This document shows, piece after piece, positions 29,761 through 39,148 of a stretch of 64,000 bases of DNA. The notes under the pieces were generated by a model. The model was not told the DNA's origin. It made no database searches and saw only the letters and a program-made list of their open reading frames with translations. Numbering within the stretch: position 1 is the stretch's first letter; each line of letters starts with the position of its first letter. This DNA comes from CAVPNY01 sp963706905 (lineage in GTDB: Bacteria > Chloroflexota > Anaerolineae > Anaerolineales > UBA4823): assembly GCA_963706905.1 (NCBI GenBank), contig CAVPNY010000011.1, positions 124,001-188,000 on the forward strand, read 5' to 3'. The translations under genes were made by a program, and so were the position numbers.

Positions 29761-31698
29761 ATGATCTTGACCAAAACAGGAACTATCCCGTTGAAACGCA
29801 CAAAACCAAATGACTGGATCATTGTTATCGCACTGATTGCGGTAATTGTGATGTTCGCCGGATTGACGCTGCTTCGTGGCGAGTTTACCCCAACCTTGAC
29901 GCCGACAATTGGGGACAACACTGTTCAGATGCCTGGAGGAGTGATATCAGTAGAACCTTCTGGAGAGCCTTCGAACACAATGTTTCAGACACCGCGCCAG
30001 ATGGCCTCCCAGGCTGCGTCTCAGGTTCCAGCTGAGGTCCCCTCACAACAGCCTTCCCAGTCGCCAATAGATGCAAAACCGTTGCCGGTTGTTGTAAATG
30101 ATCTGGGGCAGGTTGGGACATACGCTCAAGGTTCTCGGGTAGAGATTGTTTTGGAAGGACCACTTGCAGATGGAACCAACCATACAGCCAACCCGTTCCG
30201 ATTACCGGTAGATGTTATCTTCAGTGGACCTGATGGGCAGGTGTACCAGGTTCCGGCTTTCTTTGATGGTGATGGTGCAGGTGGAATGCAAGGCACTGTT
30301 TGGAAAGTGCGCTTTAGGCCGGATGCTCCAGGAGAATGGAAATTCGTTTCCACCAGCTCAGAAACCAAGCTGGCTGGCTATGGTGGTCAGTTTGAGGTTA
30401 CCCCTATTGCAAATACTCAAGGTGTTCCGAATCAGTCGACGGATGATTTCAATGTCCTGGGAACTTTGAGATACGATGGCGGATACTATCTGCGTTTCAG
30501 CAACGGGGAATACTGGATCAAGGCTGGCATCGATGACCCTGAGAATTTCCTGGGAGATGCGATCGGAGATTGGGACGCCAAGAAAGCTGCCGTGGATTAC
30601 CTGAGCAGTAAAGGGGTCAACTCGATCTATATCATCACCATGAACATTGATGGTGATCGCAAGGACACCTGGCCCTGGGTAGGTGAAACCCAGCAGGAAG
30701 CCAAGGCGAATAGTGATACCTTCGATGTTGCCAAGCTGCAACAATGGGAAGATTTATTCACCTATATTCAGAGTAAAGGGATCGTGTTGCATATTGTCCT
30801 GACCGACGATAGCGCCTGGGATGGCTTTAACCATGATCTGTATTACCGGGAGATGGTGGCGCGCTTCGGTCACCATCCAGCGTTGATCTGGAACATTGGT
30901 GAAGAGGCCAATGAGATCTACACCAATCAGGAGCAGATTGACCTGGCAGGTAAGATGAAAAACTTGGATACCTATGATCATCCAGTGGCAGTGCACCGCT
31001 TGCCGATCTGGCCCTTTTTCGGCAATGGTAACTTTGACACAACCAGTATCCAGCCGATTGACGGTGGCAAAGATTTCACGAGGACAGAACTTGGCGATCA
31101 GAATGGCGGGGTTATATTGCACCGTGAACGTAGCGCATCTGCTGGACGGCCTATCCCAATCATGATCGATGAGTTGCCGCGTGTCACTCAGGTGACAGAA
31201 GCCACACGCCTCAAGATGCGCAGCAAAGTGCTCTACCCGATTTATTTCGGTGGGGGGAACTTCGAGCTGCATTTTTACGATGTCTACGGTCAGGGGGGCA
31301 CGTTGTCATTTCAGGATTTGGCGCCAATGCTGGATGATATGCGCCGCGTGCGCGAGCTCATTGAGACTTTGCCGTTCCATGCGATGCAGCCTTGTGATGG
31401 CTTGGTATCAGGGAGTGGCACGTATTGCTTTGGCAGGCATGGGATAGTCTACGCGATTTACCTCCCAACTGGTGGTTCCATTTCGGTGGATTTGCCAGGA
31501 GCCAACACGACCTACAATGTTTCCTGGTTCGACCCGCGCACTGGCGAAAGGCATAACGTCAATCAGGTTATGGGTGGCGCTGAGCATTCGTTCCATGCGC
31601 CAGATTCCCAGGACTGGGTGCTGATTTTGCAGAATCCGACCGGTATAGCGGAGGGCGGGCTGACGTATTTTCTGCCTTTTGTCTCAGCCAATAGCTAA
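29761..31698 (+). CDS. Secreted DUF5060/apiosidase-like (GH140-related) glycoside hydrolase
   Basis: A 645-residue exported protein, probably an exo-acting glycosidase. ATG at 29761 follows GGAGG. A membrane signal (WIIVIALIAVIVMFAGLTLL) is followed by a Ser/Pro/Gln-rich linker, DUF5060 (about 120-220) and a (beta/alpha)8 domain with NGEYWIKAGIDDPENF, VLTDDSAWDGF, LIWNIGEEANEIY and IMIDELPRVTQ; the Glu and Asp in these are candidate catalytic residues by analogy with GH140. FDPRTGERHNV belongs to the C-terminal beta domain. The chain ends with YFLPFVSANS, a local case of the (Y/F)LPxV motif. It is a close paralog of the central part of the giant protein 5 kb upstream and serves as an unbroken reference for it. 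Confidence 0.87.
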   Translation: MILTKTGTIPLKRTKPNDWIIVIALIAVIVMFAGLTLLRGEFTPTLTPTIGDNTVQMPGGVISVEPSGEPSNTMFQTPRQMASQAASQVPAEVPSQQPSQSPIDAKPLPVVVNDLGQVGTYAQGSRVEIVLEGPLADGTNHTANPFRLPVDVIFSGPDGQVYQVPAFFDGDGAGGMQGTVWKVRFRPDAPGEWKFVSTSSETKLAGYGGQFEVTPIANTQGVPNQSTDDFNVLGTLRYDGGYYLRFSNGEYWIKAGIDDPENFLGDAIGDWDAKKAAVDYLSSKGVNSIYIITMNIDGDRKDTWPWVGETQQEAKANSDTFDVAKLQQWEDLFTYIQSKGIVLHIVLTDDSAWDGFNHDLYYREMVARFGHHPALIWNIGEEANEIYTNQEQIDLAGKMKNLDTYDHPVAVHRLPIWPFFGNGNFDTTSIQPIDGGKDFTRTELGDQNGGVILHRERSASAGRPIPIMIDELPRVTQVTEATRLKMRSKVLYPIYFGGGNFELHFYDVYGQGGTLSFQDLAPMLDDMRRVRELIETLPFHAMQPCDGLVSGSGTYCFGRHGIVYAIYLPTGGSISVDLPGANTTYNVSWFDPRTGERHNVNQVMGGAEHSFHAPDSQDWVLILQNPTGIAEGGLTYFLPFVSANS

Positions 31699-31757
31699 TA
31701 ACCTGTGCAAAGGAAGAGTTTCGCTTTATTACAGAGCTGCCGCACCCGATGTTGATA

Positions 31758-31802
31758 GTCAGAAAACCTGCAGGCTGGACGATTGCTTGCAGGTTTTCTG
31801 AC
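31758..31802 (+). terminator. Perfect 15-bp hairpin after the apiosidase-like gene
   Basis: GTCAGAAAACCTGCA at 31758-31772 is fully complementary to TGCAGGTTTTCTGAC at 31788-31802, with a 15-base loop. It lies 60 bases past the stop codon and probably ends transcription, though no long T run follows. Confidence 0.7.
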
Positions 31803-31884
31803 AAGCTGAATTAAGCGGTAAAATCGGGGGGTATGCATCCAAACGACATGAAAACTCACTCCTACTTTTAATCAGGATGATAGT

Positions 31885-32505
31885 TTGCCCTCCCCGATTA
31901 TTCATACCACCGTTGGATATTTGATTTATCGGTATAGCCGGTCGAAGATGCCTGCAGTTACTCAGCAATCTCTCGGTCCGTTGCCGATCTTGCTGGTCAT
32001 CACCGTTATCTTCGCCATGCTGCCGGATTTAGACGCCTTGCTCGGCGTGCTGGCGGGTGATATTGGCCGTTATCACAATAATGGTACTCACAGTCTGGTT
32101 ATAGGTTTGGCAGTATCTTTAGTGTTCGCAGCCTTCCTGGGTGTCTGGAAGAAAAGTAGTTTCTTCCTCTGGTTCCTGGTGCTCTTGATCGGCTACGAGT
32201 CGCACGTCATTCTAGATTATTTTACTTACGGTGGCCGGGGGGTGATGCTATTCTGGCCATTATCGCCAGAGCGGTTCATCCCTCCATTCACGATATTTCA
32301 TGGAGTGCGCTGGTCGGCAGGAGTTTATACCACGGAGCATTTGTGGACCGTGGCGACCGAGCTATTGATGGTTCTGGTGATCTCACTGGCAGTCTGGTTT
32401 TTCGAAGGGCGAAAACGGAGAAATTCTGAGCTGTCCATAACAACTCCTGCTTGGATTGACTCTTCCCAGCCCTTACCCGATGACCCGACTGGCGTCAAAC
32501 GGTAA
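31885..32505 (+). CDS. Membrane-bound metal-dependent hydrolase (YdjM/DUF457 family)
   Basis: A 206-residue inner-membrane protein with four or five spans. The family residues are visible: PSPIIHTTVGY at the start, FAMLPDLDALLG (paired Asp), HNNGTHSLVIG and SHVILDYFTYGG, which together would bind a metal within the membrane, as in the LexA-regulated YdjM and phospholipase-C-like S1-P1 relatives. TTG start with AGGATG upstream. The C-terminal 35 residues are polar and cytosolic. It stands alone between two terminators. Function of the family is poorly defined. Confidence 0.8.
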   Translation: MPSPIIHTTVGYLIYRYSRSKMPAVTQQSLGPLPILLVITVIFAMLPDLDALLGVLAGDIGRYHNNGTHSLVIGLAVSLVFAAFLGVWKKSSFFLWFLVLLIGYESHVILDYFTYGGRGVMLFWPLSPERFIPPFTIFHGVRWSAGVYTTEHLWTVATELLMVLVISLAVWFFEGRKRRNSELSITTPAWIDSSQPLPDDPTGVKR

Positions 32506-32555
32506 CAAATTCTCAAATAATTCGTTAAACTTGCTAAGAGGAAAATAACGTGCAT

Positions 32556-32600
32556 CCTGGCAGTGGTGGGCTGCCAGGAGCGTAATTTTGTTGTTTTTCC
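32556..32600 (+). terminator. Hairpin with T-rich tail
   Basis: CCTGGCAG at 32556-32563 pairs perfectly with CTGCCAGG at 32571-32578 around a 7-base loop. A T-rich stretch (TTTTGTTGTTTTT) begins eight bases later. It lies 50 bases beyond the YdjM-family gene. Confidence 0.65.
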
Positions 32601-32695
32601 CCACCCATGGCATCTTTTGTTCCTCCCTATATCACGAAGCCATGCGATATTTTTATCCCGGTGTAACGATTTAAGAATCCGCCCTGGACGAGGCT

Positions 32696-34090
32696 ATGAC
32701 GGAAAAAATTGAAAAAGCGCTAGGAATTCCATGGATTCAACTCTCGCTGCTTGCTGTGATCACCCTGGTAGCGTTTGTTTTGCGTTTCTACAAACTGGGC
32801 GATTGGAGTTTTTGGTACGATGAATCCTACACAATGCGAGACGTGCGCAATATGCTGCAGTTGAGCTTGCTCGATCAGCAGGTCTCGCGTTCCTTAATAT
32901 ACCTGGTTGTGAATACCCTGGGGACCAGTGAGTTAAATGCCCGCCTGGTGCCGGCTCTTATCGGTGTAATCTCAATCCCCATTTTGTTCTTCCCGATCCG
33001 GCAGATGCTGGGTGCAGGAGTGGCCCTATTGTTTAGCCTGTTCCTGGCATTAAATCCGTGGCACCTGTACTGGTCGCAGAATGCCCGGTTTTACACAGCG
33101 CTGCTGCTGTTCTACACTCTGGCTTTGCTAGTTTTCTATTTTGGTATTGAAAAAGACAAGCCCTGGTATATGGTTCTGTTTCTGATTCTGTTGGGTCTGG
33201 CAGTCCAAGAGCGTTTATTTGCTGTCTTTTTAGTACCAGTGGTGGCGGCTTATTTGTTGATCCTGCGCTTTTTACCATTTGAAAAACCCGCCGGATTGCG
33301 CTGGAGAAATGTGCTTATTCTGTTGATCCCCAGCCTGTTGATCGGTCTGCTTTACAGCCTGGAATTCATCCGAGATCCACAAAAATGGCTTACAGGTTTC
33401 AGTTGGGTGAATAACAATCCTTTCTGGATTCTGTCAGGTGTGGTATTTTATGTGGGATTGCCAGTAATGTGTATGGGGGCGACGGCAGCCATCGTTATGC
33501 TGGTAAAAAAGGATCGGGCTGTCTTATTACTGTCATTGGCGGCAGTATTTCCTTTGGTAGCGCTAATGATGCTTTCGCTCTTTCAGTACACTGCTAACCG
33601 CTACGCGTTTGTTTCCTTGACCAGCTGGTTAATCCTGGCAGCCCTGGGGGTCTGGTTGCTGTTCACACAGAGCAAGGGGCTGGGCTGGGTGTTGGCGGTA
33701 GGCGCCATATTGATCCTGATCCTGGAGCCGGTCAGCGAGGCCTACTTATATTACCGCTACCAGAACGGCAATCGGGATAACTGGAAAGCCGCTTTTACTT
33801 TGGTTAACCGGCTCAAGGAGCCGGGCGATCAAATTGTCGTCACCAATACGCAATTGGGCGATTATTATACCGGTGGGCCAACTCAAAATTACTTCCGTTT
33901 TGACACCCAAAACCTGCCTACCGATGGCAGTCGGATCTGGTTTATTGAGGATAACAACCTGGGCGAGAAGACGGTGGATAAATTACGATGGGTAGAAGCC
34001 AATAGCGAATTGATCGCCAATTACGATGTTCATGTTCGGGCAAGGAATTTTAAAATGCGGGTTTACTTGCTTGACCCGGAAACACAATAG
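32696..34090 (+). CDS. Polytopic GT-C glycosyltransferase (GT39/ArnT-like)
   Basis: Integral membrane protein of 464 residues with about ten spans, expected to transfer a sugar from a polyprenyl-phosphate donor on the outer face. The first extracytoplasmic loop has DWSFWYDESYT, with the acidic pair that GT-C enzymes use for catalysis, followed by the long helical region and NPWHLYWSQNARFY. The C-terminal 100 residues form a soluble domain (QIVVTNTQLGDYYTGG). ATG start with weak upstream pairing. It lies 38 bases before a GT4 gene. The acceptor may be a protein or a glycan chain. Confidence 0.82.
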   Translation: MTEKIEKALGIPWIQLSLLAVITLVAFVLRFYKLGDWSFWYDESYTMRDVRNMLQLSLLDQQVSRSLIYLVVNTLGTSELNARLVPALIGVISIPILFFPIRQMLGAGVALLFSLFLALNPWHLYWSQNARFYTALLLFYTLALLVFYFGIEKDKPWYMVLFLILLGLAVQERLFAVFLVPVVAAYLLILRFLPFEKPAGLRWRNVLILLIPSLLIGLLYSLEFIRDPQKWLTGFSWVNNNPFWILSGVVFYVGLPVMCMGATAAIVMLVKKDRAVLLLSLAAVFPLVALMMLSLFQYTANRYAFVSLTSWLILAALGVWLLFTQSKGLGWVLAVGAILILILEPVSEAYLYYRYQNGNRDNWKAAFTLVNRLKEPGDQIVVTNTQLGDYYTGGPTQNYFRFDTQNLPTDGSRIWFIEDNNLGEKTVDKLRWVEANSELIANYDVHVRARNFKMRVYLLDPETQ

Positions 34091-34128
34091 CGAGAGCGTT
34101 ATCAATAAATTCTCAACCATTCGTTGAT

Positions 34129-35406
34129 ATGCATATCCTTTTCCTGACTCAGATCATCCCATACCCGCCAGACGCCGGACCGAAGGTCAAAACCTGGCAT
34201 GTCTTGCGTTACCTGGCTGGACGAGGCCACCGTCTGACACTGGCATCTTTCATCCGTCCTGAGGAAGAGCAATATGTGCCGACTCTGCGTGGAATATGTC
34301 AGGCGGTGTACACTATCCCGATCAAGCGCTCACGCCTGGGAGATGTGGGGTACTTGCTGCGTAGCTATCTCTCGGGACGGCCCTTTTTGATTGAGCGGGA
34401 CGATCTGGCTGAAATGCATGCAGTGGTTAAACGGATTGTTGAGACGGAGAAAGTTGATCTAATCCACTGTGACCAGTTGACCATGACCCTCTACGGATTG
34501 CCATATGCCAGTTCAGGGAAACCTGCGGGGGAATTTCCTGATAGCACTCAACCGGCGCTGATCTTTGACGCACATAATGCGGTGTGGACCATTGTTGAGC
34601 GGATGCGTGACAATGCCCTCTGGTATTTGAAGCCGGTAGCTGGTCTGGAAGCCAGACGCATAAAGCGTTATGAGGGGAAGGTATTGCGCGAGTTCGATTA
34701 CACCCTGACAGTGACCGAACCGGACCGGCTGGCTTTGCAAGATGCGGTTGAGTTCTCGGCGAATGGAGTTGCCGTTCAGCATCCACATTATTGTGTGGTG
34801 CCGATCGCGGTTGATACTCACCTGTTACAGCCGGTCATCCGACAGCCTGGATCACTCAATATCATGACCATGGGTACCTTGCATTACCCGCCCAACGCCG
34901 ATGGCATCCGCTGGTTTGCTCAGGATGTTTTTCCGCTTGTCCGCCAGCAGATTCCCCAGGCGACATTAACTATCGTCGGCAAGAATCCGCCGGCGGATTT
35001 CTTGCAACTCCAGGAGAGATACCCGGGAGCTATCACGATAACTGGCTACGTACCTGACCTGACTCTATATATGGAGCAGGCTGCTATCATGGTCGTGGCA
35101 GTCCGGGCGGGTGGGGGGATGCGAGTGCGCATTCTTGAAGCCTTTGCCAGGGGATTACCTGTGGTGACTACCACCATCGGCTTGGAAGGGATCGACGCCA
35201 GGCCAGGGGAGGAGGTGTTGGTTGCCGATACCCCCCAGGATTTTGCGGACAGCGTTGTGGGCTTGCTCAAAGATGAAGCCCTCCAAACGAACCTGGCGGT
35301 TAAAGGACGCCAATTGGCCGAGCAAAGGTACGACTGGCAGGTTATTTTAGGGAAAATGGATGAGATCTATCAGGCGATCGCCGAGCGGAGTAAGGGGACA
35401 GGTTGA
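34129..35406 (+). CDS. Glycosyltransferase family 4
   Basis: A 425-residue GT-B transferase, cytosolic. N-terminal half: LFLTQIIPYPPDAGPKVKTW and YLAGRGHRLTLASFI; C-terminal half: MTMGTLHYPPNADGIRWFA, VVAVRAGGGMRVRILEAFA and GLPVVTTTIGLEGID, where the Gly-rich loop and Glu contact the nucleotide sugar. It resembles the sugar transferases often found with exosortase-type and other exopolysaccharide loci. A clear paralog is at 41107 in this window (shared start and GxEVxVADTP). The next gene follows after 4 bases, so they form one unit. Confidence 0.87.
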   Translation: MHILFLTQIIPYPPDAGPKVKTWHVLRYLAGRGHRLTLASFIRPEEEQYVPTLRGICQAVYTIPIKRSRLGDVGYLLRSYLSGRPFLIERDDLAEMHAVVKRIVETEKVDLIHCDQLTMTLYGLPYASSGKPAGEFPDSTQPALIFDAHNAVWTIVERMRDNALWYLKPVAGLEARRIKRYEGKVLREFDYTLTVTEPDRLALQDAVEFSANGVAVQHPHYCVVPIAVDTHLLQPVIRQPGSLNIMTMGTLHYPPNADGIRWFAQDVFPLVRQQIPQATLTIVGKNPPADFLQLQERYPGAITITGYVPDLTLYMEQAAIMVVAVRAGGGMRVRILEAFARGLPVVTTTIGLEGIDARPGEEVLVADTPQDFADSVVGLLKDEALQTNLAVKGRQLAEQRYDWQVILGKMDEIYQAIAERSKGTG

Positions 35407-35410
35407 TTGA

Positions 35411-36787
35411 ATGCCGAAGCTTCATAAACAAATCCTGATCGGAATAATGATCATTTCTGTGATCCTGCGTGTCCTGGCTGCGTTTTACTTGGGCAATAAA
35501 GTAGAAGTGTTGCCAGGGACATTTGACCAGGTTTCTTACCATAACCTGGCGCTGAGGGTGCTGGATGGGCATGGTTTTTCATTTGGCGAAAACTGGTGGC
35601 CAGTCACTGCCGCCAACGCGCCCACGGCGCACTGGAGTTTCCTCTATTCTTTTTACTTGATTGTGGTCTATAAGATCTTTGGACTAAATCCGCTGCTTGC
35701 CCGGGTCATCCAGGCGGTGATTGTGGGAATCCTGCAGCCCTATCTGGCTTTCCTGATCGGGAGAAAAGTCTTTGGCTCCGTGGTTGGGATAGCAGCCGCC
35801 TTCGTGACTGCAATCTATTCGTATTTTATCTATTATTCTGCGACTTTGATGACCGAGCCTTTCTATATTTGCGCCATCCTGGCTAGCCTGTTGGTTGCCA
35901 TGCGGCTGGCGGAATCGGGAAGTGCTCCGCAGGTAGAAAGCCAGGGAAAATCTGGCCGGGTTTATCGGCTGGCGGTTGCTCTGGGACTCACCTTAGGCGC
36001 GGCGATCCTGCTGCGCCAGCTCTTTCTCTTAATTACGCCGTTCATTTTCCTGTGGGTATGGTGGGCAAACCGCAAGCGGCTTATCCTTCCGTTGATCTTA
36101 AGCGGTGTGGTGATCCTGGCTCTGATAATTCCCTTTACCATCTACAATTACCAGCGCTTCCAGCGTTTTGTGCTGCTAAACACAAATGCCGGTTACGCCT
36201 TTTTCTGGGGCAATCATCCGATCTACGGGACACATTTCGAGCCTATCCTTTCAGGAGAAAAGGGTTCCTATGGTGACTTGATCCCGGATGAGCTGCGCTC
36301 ACTGGATGAGGCTGCACTCGACCAGGCCTTGCTTCGACGTGGCATCCAGTTCATTGTGGACGATCCCGCACGCTATGTCCTGTTATCGCTCAGCCGCATC
36401 CCGCCTTATTTTATATTCTGGCCATCCAGCGATTCAGGCCTAATTAGCAACCTGTCCCGGGTAACTAGTTTCGGGTTGTTCCTGCCTTTCATGGTGTATG
36501 GTTTGGTTCGCTCTATATTAGATCGAAAGAAATTTGAGTCAACTCGGCCCATAACTTTGCTATTCCTCTTCATGGGCGTATATACCTTAATCCATGTGCT
36601 CACCTGGACGTTGATCCGTTACCGCTTGCCGGTGGATGCGGTTCTTGTGATCTTCGCCGGGCTGGCCCTGGTGGATCTGGCTGGACGCGTGCCTGCGCTT
36701 CGCGGGCTGGTCGGGGCCGCGGCCAATCCTGAAAATGTGCCGCAGCAAGATCAATCCTTAAGGGAGGTTCTATCGAACGATGTGTAA
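35411..36787 (+). CDS. Polytopic GT-C glycosyltransferase (GT39/GT83-like)
   Basis: A 458-residue membrane protein with ten or more spans. The N-terminal loop after the first helix has VLPGTFDQVSYHNLALRVLD, where Asp takes the usual GT-C acidic position, then GHGFSFGENWW. Helices continue to LIHVLTWTLIRYRLPVDAVL, a typical ArnT/PMT-like ending, and a short polar tail. It is translated directly after the GT4 gene. Expected to use a polyprenyl-phosphate sugar outside the membrane. The exact GT family cannot be set by eye. Confidence 0.8.
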   Translation: MPKLHKQILIGIMIISVILRVLAAFYLGNKVEVLPGTFDQVSYHNLALRVLDGHGFSFGENWWPVTAANAPTAHWSFLYSFYLIVVYKIFGLNPLLARVIQAVIVGILQPYLAFLIGRKVFGSVVGIAAAFVTAIYSYFIYYSATLMTEPFYICAILASLLVAMRLAESGSAPQVESQGKSGRVYRLAVALGLTLGAAILLRQLFLLITPFIFLWVWWANRKRLILPLILSGVVILALIIPFTIYNYQRFQRFVLLNTNAGYAFFWGNHPIYGTHFEPILSGEKGSYGDLIPDELRSLDEAALDQALLRRGIQFIVDDPARYVLLSLSRIPPYFIFWPSSDSGLISNLSRVTSFGLFLPFMVYGLVRSILDRKKFESTRPITLLFLFMGVYTLIHVLTWTLIRYRLPVDAVLVIFAGLALVDLAGRVPALRGLVGAAANPENVPQQDQSLREVLSNDV

Positions 36788-36854
36788 CACAAGCCAATCC
36801 CAATCGTTATTCTGAAAGTGGATCAGCTTCCATATCACAAGAAAGGGTATCACG

Positions 36855-38969
36855 ATGACAGATAAAAGATTCTTCTCCTTCGTATTGCTTCCCATGTTGG
36901 CCCTGACGCTCATCCTGGGCTTGCTTGTCCTGAACAGCCCGGCAAGGGCGGCTGAAGGGGCAAATGCTCCCGTCCAGGCGGGCTTAACTGCCTGGAATCC
37001 GCTGCGCAATGCCCTGGTGGCGACGCTGGGCGTGGACGGGCTGGCGCCAGTTGGCCGTGAGCCGGCTGAGCCGGATGCTTGCACACCAGACACATCCTCG
37101 ATGCTTTCATATTGGCCCCTCGATGAGACTACTGGCACGGCCTTCACAGATGTCGTGGATGGCAACCACGGCGCCTGCACTGATCCCAATTGTCCGACTC
37201 CCGCGACTGGGATCGTAGCCGGCGCTCAGAGCTTCAACTCGACTGATAAGGATGGCATCCTCATCACCGAGAATGTCTCCAACCCGTTAATCTGGGCTAA
37301 CGCAGACAGTTTCAGCTTCGAGATGTGGGTCAATTTCACAGAAGTTTGTACAGACAACAAGGTGTTCTTTGGTCGTTACAGCGCAGCCCTTACCTCTGAG
37401 GCTCGCTGGTGGGTAGGCTGTACCCCCGGGGGATACCCAGCCTTCCTGCTGAAATCCGCCAATGCGCCTGCGCCAACAATAATGGCGGATGAGGTTGCCA
37501 TTAATGATGGTCAGTGGCACCATGTTGTGGCAGTACGTGACGCCGCCGCCGATACGAACCGCCTGTTCGTTGATGGTGTTGAGGCCACCAGCGCCGTGCA
37601 GAGCTACACCACCGATTTCACCAGCACCGGCCCGATCACTATCGGATACTATCCTACTTCGGCGGTACAAGGCTATTGGTTTAACGGGTTGATCGACGAA
37701 GTTGCTGTGTACGACAAGGCCCTGTCAGCTACAGAGATCGAAAACCATTACAACAATGGCAACGGGCAGTCTTACTGCAGTGAGCCGCCAGTGGCAGTGG
37801 ATGACAACCTGCAAACCGACGAGAATACGGACCTGGATTTCACTGCGGATGACCTTTTAGCGAACAACTCTGATCCGGATGGGAGCGAGCTGGCCATCGA
37901 TTCAGTGGATGTCGCCTCGACTGAAGGCGGAACGATCACCGATAATCTCGATGGTTCATACACCTATTCACCGTTGGCAGACTTCAATGGGACGGACACT
38001 TTCACCTATACCATGTCGGCTGGGGGCGAAACCGATACGGCTACCGTGTTCGTGGAGGTGCTTCCCGTGAATGATCCGCCGGTTGCGCTGCCTCAGACCG
38101 TGATTACGGACGAAGATCTTGCCGTAGACATCACCCTGGAGGCCACCGATTTGGAAGATGACCTGCTTACCTTCAGCGTGGTCGATGAGCCGCTGCATGG
38201 CACGTTGAGCGGCACTGCCCCCGACCTCACTTATACACCGGACGCAGATTACACCGGCGCCGACAGCTTCACCTTCCAGGCCAATGATGGAATAGATGAC
38301 TCTAATGTAGCCACCGTTAGCATCACCATCAACCCGGTTGCAGATGGGCCGTCCGCGCAGGACGACGTCCTGGCGACTGACGAGGATACTGCCCTGGACT
38401 TCGCGGACACTGATCTCCTGGCGAACGACAGCCATCCGGATGGAATACCGTTTGTAATCACAGCCGTGGATGCGGCCTCTGTCGAAGGCGGGACAATCGA
38501 CGACCTGGGCGGGGGCAGTTACCAATACACACCGCCGGAAAATTTCAACGGGAGCGATTCTTTCACCTACACGGTGGAGGACGATGATGGCGCTAGCGAT
38601 ACAGCCACTGTGATTGTGACAGTGAACGCGGTGAACGATGCTCCAGTCGCTGAGGACCAGGAAGTGACCGTCGATCAAAACGGGGTGGTGGATATCACCC
38701 TGCTGGCGACCGATGTGGATGGCGACGATCTGACCTACACTGTGGTCGACAGCCCACAACATGGCGTGCTGACCGGCTCAGGGGCTGCTCTGACTTACAC
38801 CCCGGACACGGATTTCTCCGGATCCGATAGCTTCACCTTCAAGGTCAACGATGGCACGGTTGACTCGAATGTCGCCACCGTGACCATTACGGTCGACGCC
38901 GGTAGGCGGGCCGACCTTGCTCTTCCTGCCTTTGGTCGGAAAACCGAACGTTTAACAAGAATGGTTTAG
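36855..38969 (+). CDS. Secreted LamG and cadherin-like repeat surface protein, C-terminal frameshift
   Basis: A 704-residue exported protein, likely a surface adhesin. Signal peptide FVLLPMLALTLILGLLVLNS; a LamG/concanavalin-like domain (about 85-300) with SYWPLDETTGTAF, FSFEMWVNF and NGLIDEVAVYDKALS; then about four cadherin-like/Big_9 repeats with DENTDLDFTADDLLANNSD, DGSYTYSPLADFNGTDTFTY and NDPPVA, whose Asp-rich loops would bind calcium. The printed end (DLALPAFGRKTERL) is out of register: one frame over, LLFLPLVGKPNV stops at 38953-38955 and gives the local (Y/F)LPxV ending, so an indel lies near 38900-38916. ATG start with AAAGGG eight bases upstream. Confidence 0.85.
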   Translation: MTDKRFFSFVLLPMLALTLILGLLVLNSPARAAEGANAPVQAGLTAWNPLRNALVATLGVDGLAPVGREPAEPDACTPDTSSMLSYWPLDETTGTAFTDVVDGNHGACTDPNCPTPATGIVAGAQSFNSTDKDGILITENVSNPLIWANADSFSFEMWVNFTEVCTDNKVFFGRYSAALTSEARWWVGCTPGGYPAFLLKSANAPAPTIMADEVAINDGQWHHVVAVRDAAADTNRLFVDGVEATSAVQSYTTDFTSTGPITIGYYPTSAVQGYWFNGLIDEVAVYDKALSATEIENHYNNGNGQSYCSEPPVAVDDNLQTDENTDLDFTADDLLANNSDPDGSELAIDSVDVASTEGGTITDNLDGSYTYSPLADFNGTDTFTYTMSAGGETDTATVFVEVLPVNDPPVALPQTVITDEDLAVDITLEATDLEDDLLTFSVVDEPLHGTLSGTAPDLTYTPDADYTGADSFTFQANDGIDDSNVATVSITINPVADGPSAQDDVLATDEDTALDFADTDLLANDSHPDGIPFVITAVDAASVEGGTIDDLGGGSYQYTPPENFNGSDSFTYTVEDDDGASDTATVIVTVNAVNDAPVAEDQEVTVDQNGVVDITLLATDVDGDDLTYTVVDSPQHGVLTGSGAALTYTPDTDFSGSDSFTFKVNDGTVDSNVATVTITVDAGRRADLALPAFGRKTERLTRMV

Positions 38970-38987
38970 CGGGATTTTTGAAACCCT

Positions 38988-39010
38988 CTGCCCGGTCCCA
39001 AGCCGGGCAG
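38988..39010 (+). terminator. GC-rich hairpin
   Basis: CTGCCCGG at 38988-38995 pairs perfectly with CCGGGCAG at 39003-39010 around seven bases; flanking CCCT and GGGG can extend it. No T run follows, so this could be a terminator of another kind or a message-stabilising stem after the cadherin-like gene. Confidence 0.55.
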
Positions 39011-39148
39011 GGGGCCATTGGTGAGCATGGCTTTGACAATCGCTTAAGGAGTCGTTATACTTGGATTATCGCCTGATGCATGGAGGGTAGATCATAACGG
39101 GCGGCGGGTTGCGAGTTGGGCATAATCCAAACGAAAAAGGGAAGCGCC

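Noticed and set aside
37968..38762. 264-codon minus-strand open frame
   Set aside because: Antisense to the cadherin-like repeats and itself repetitive only because of them.
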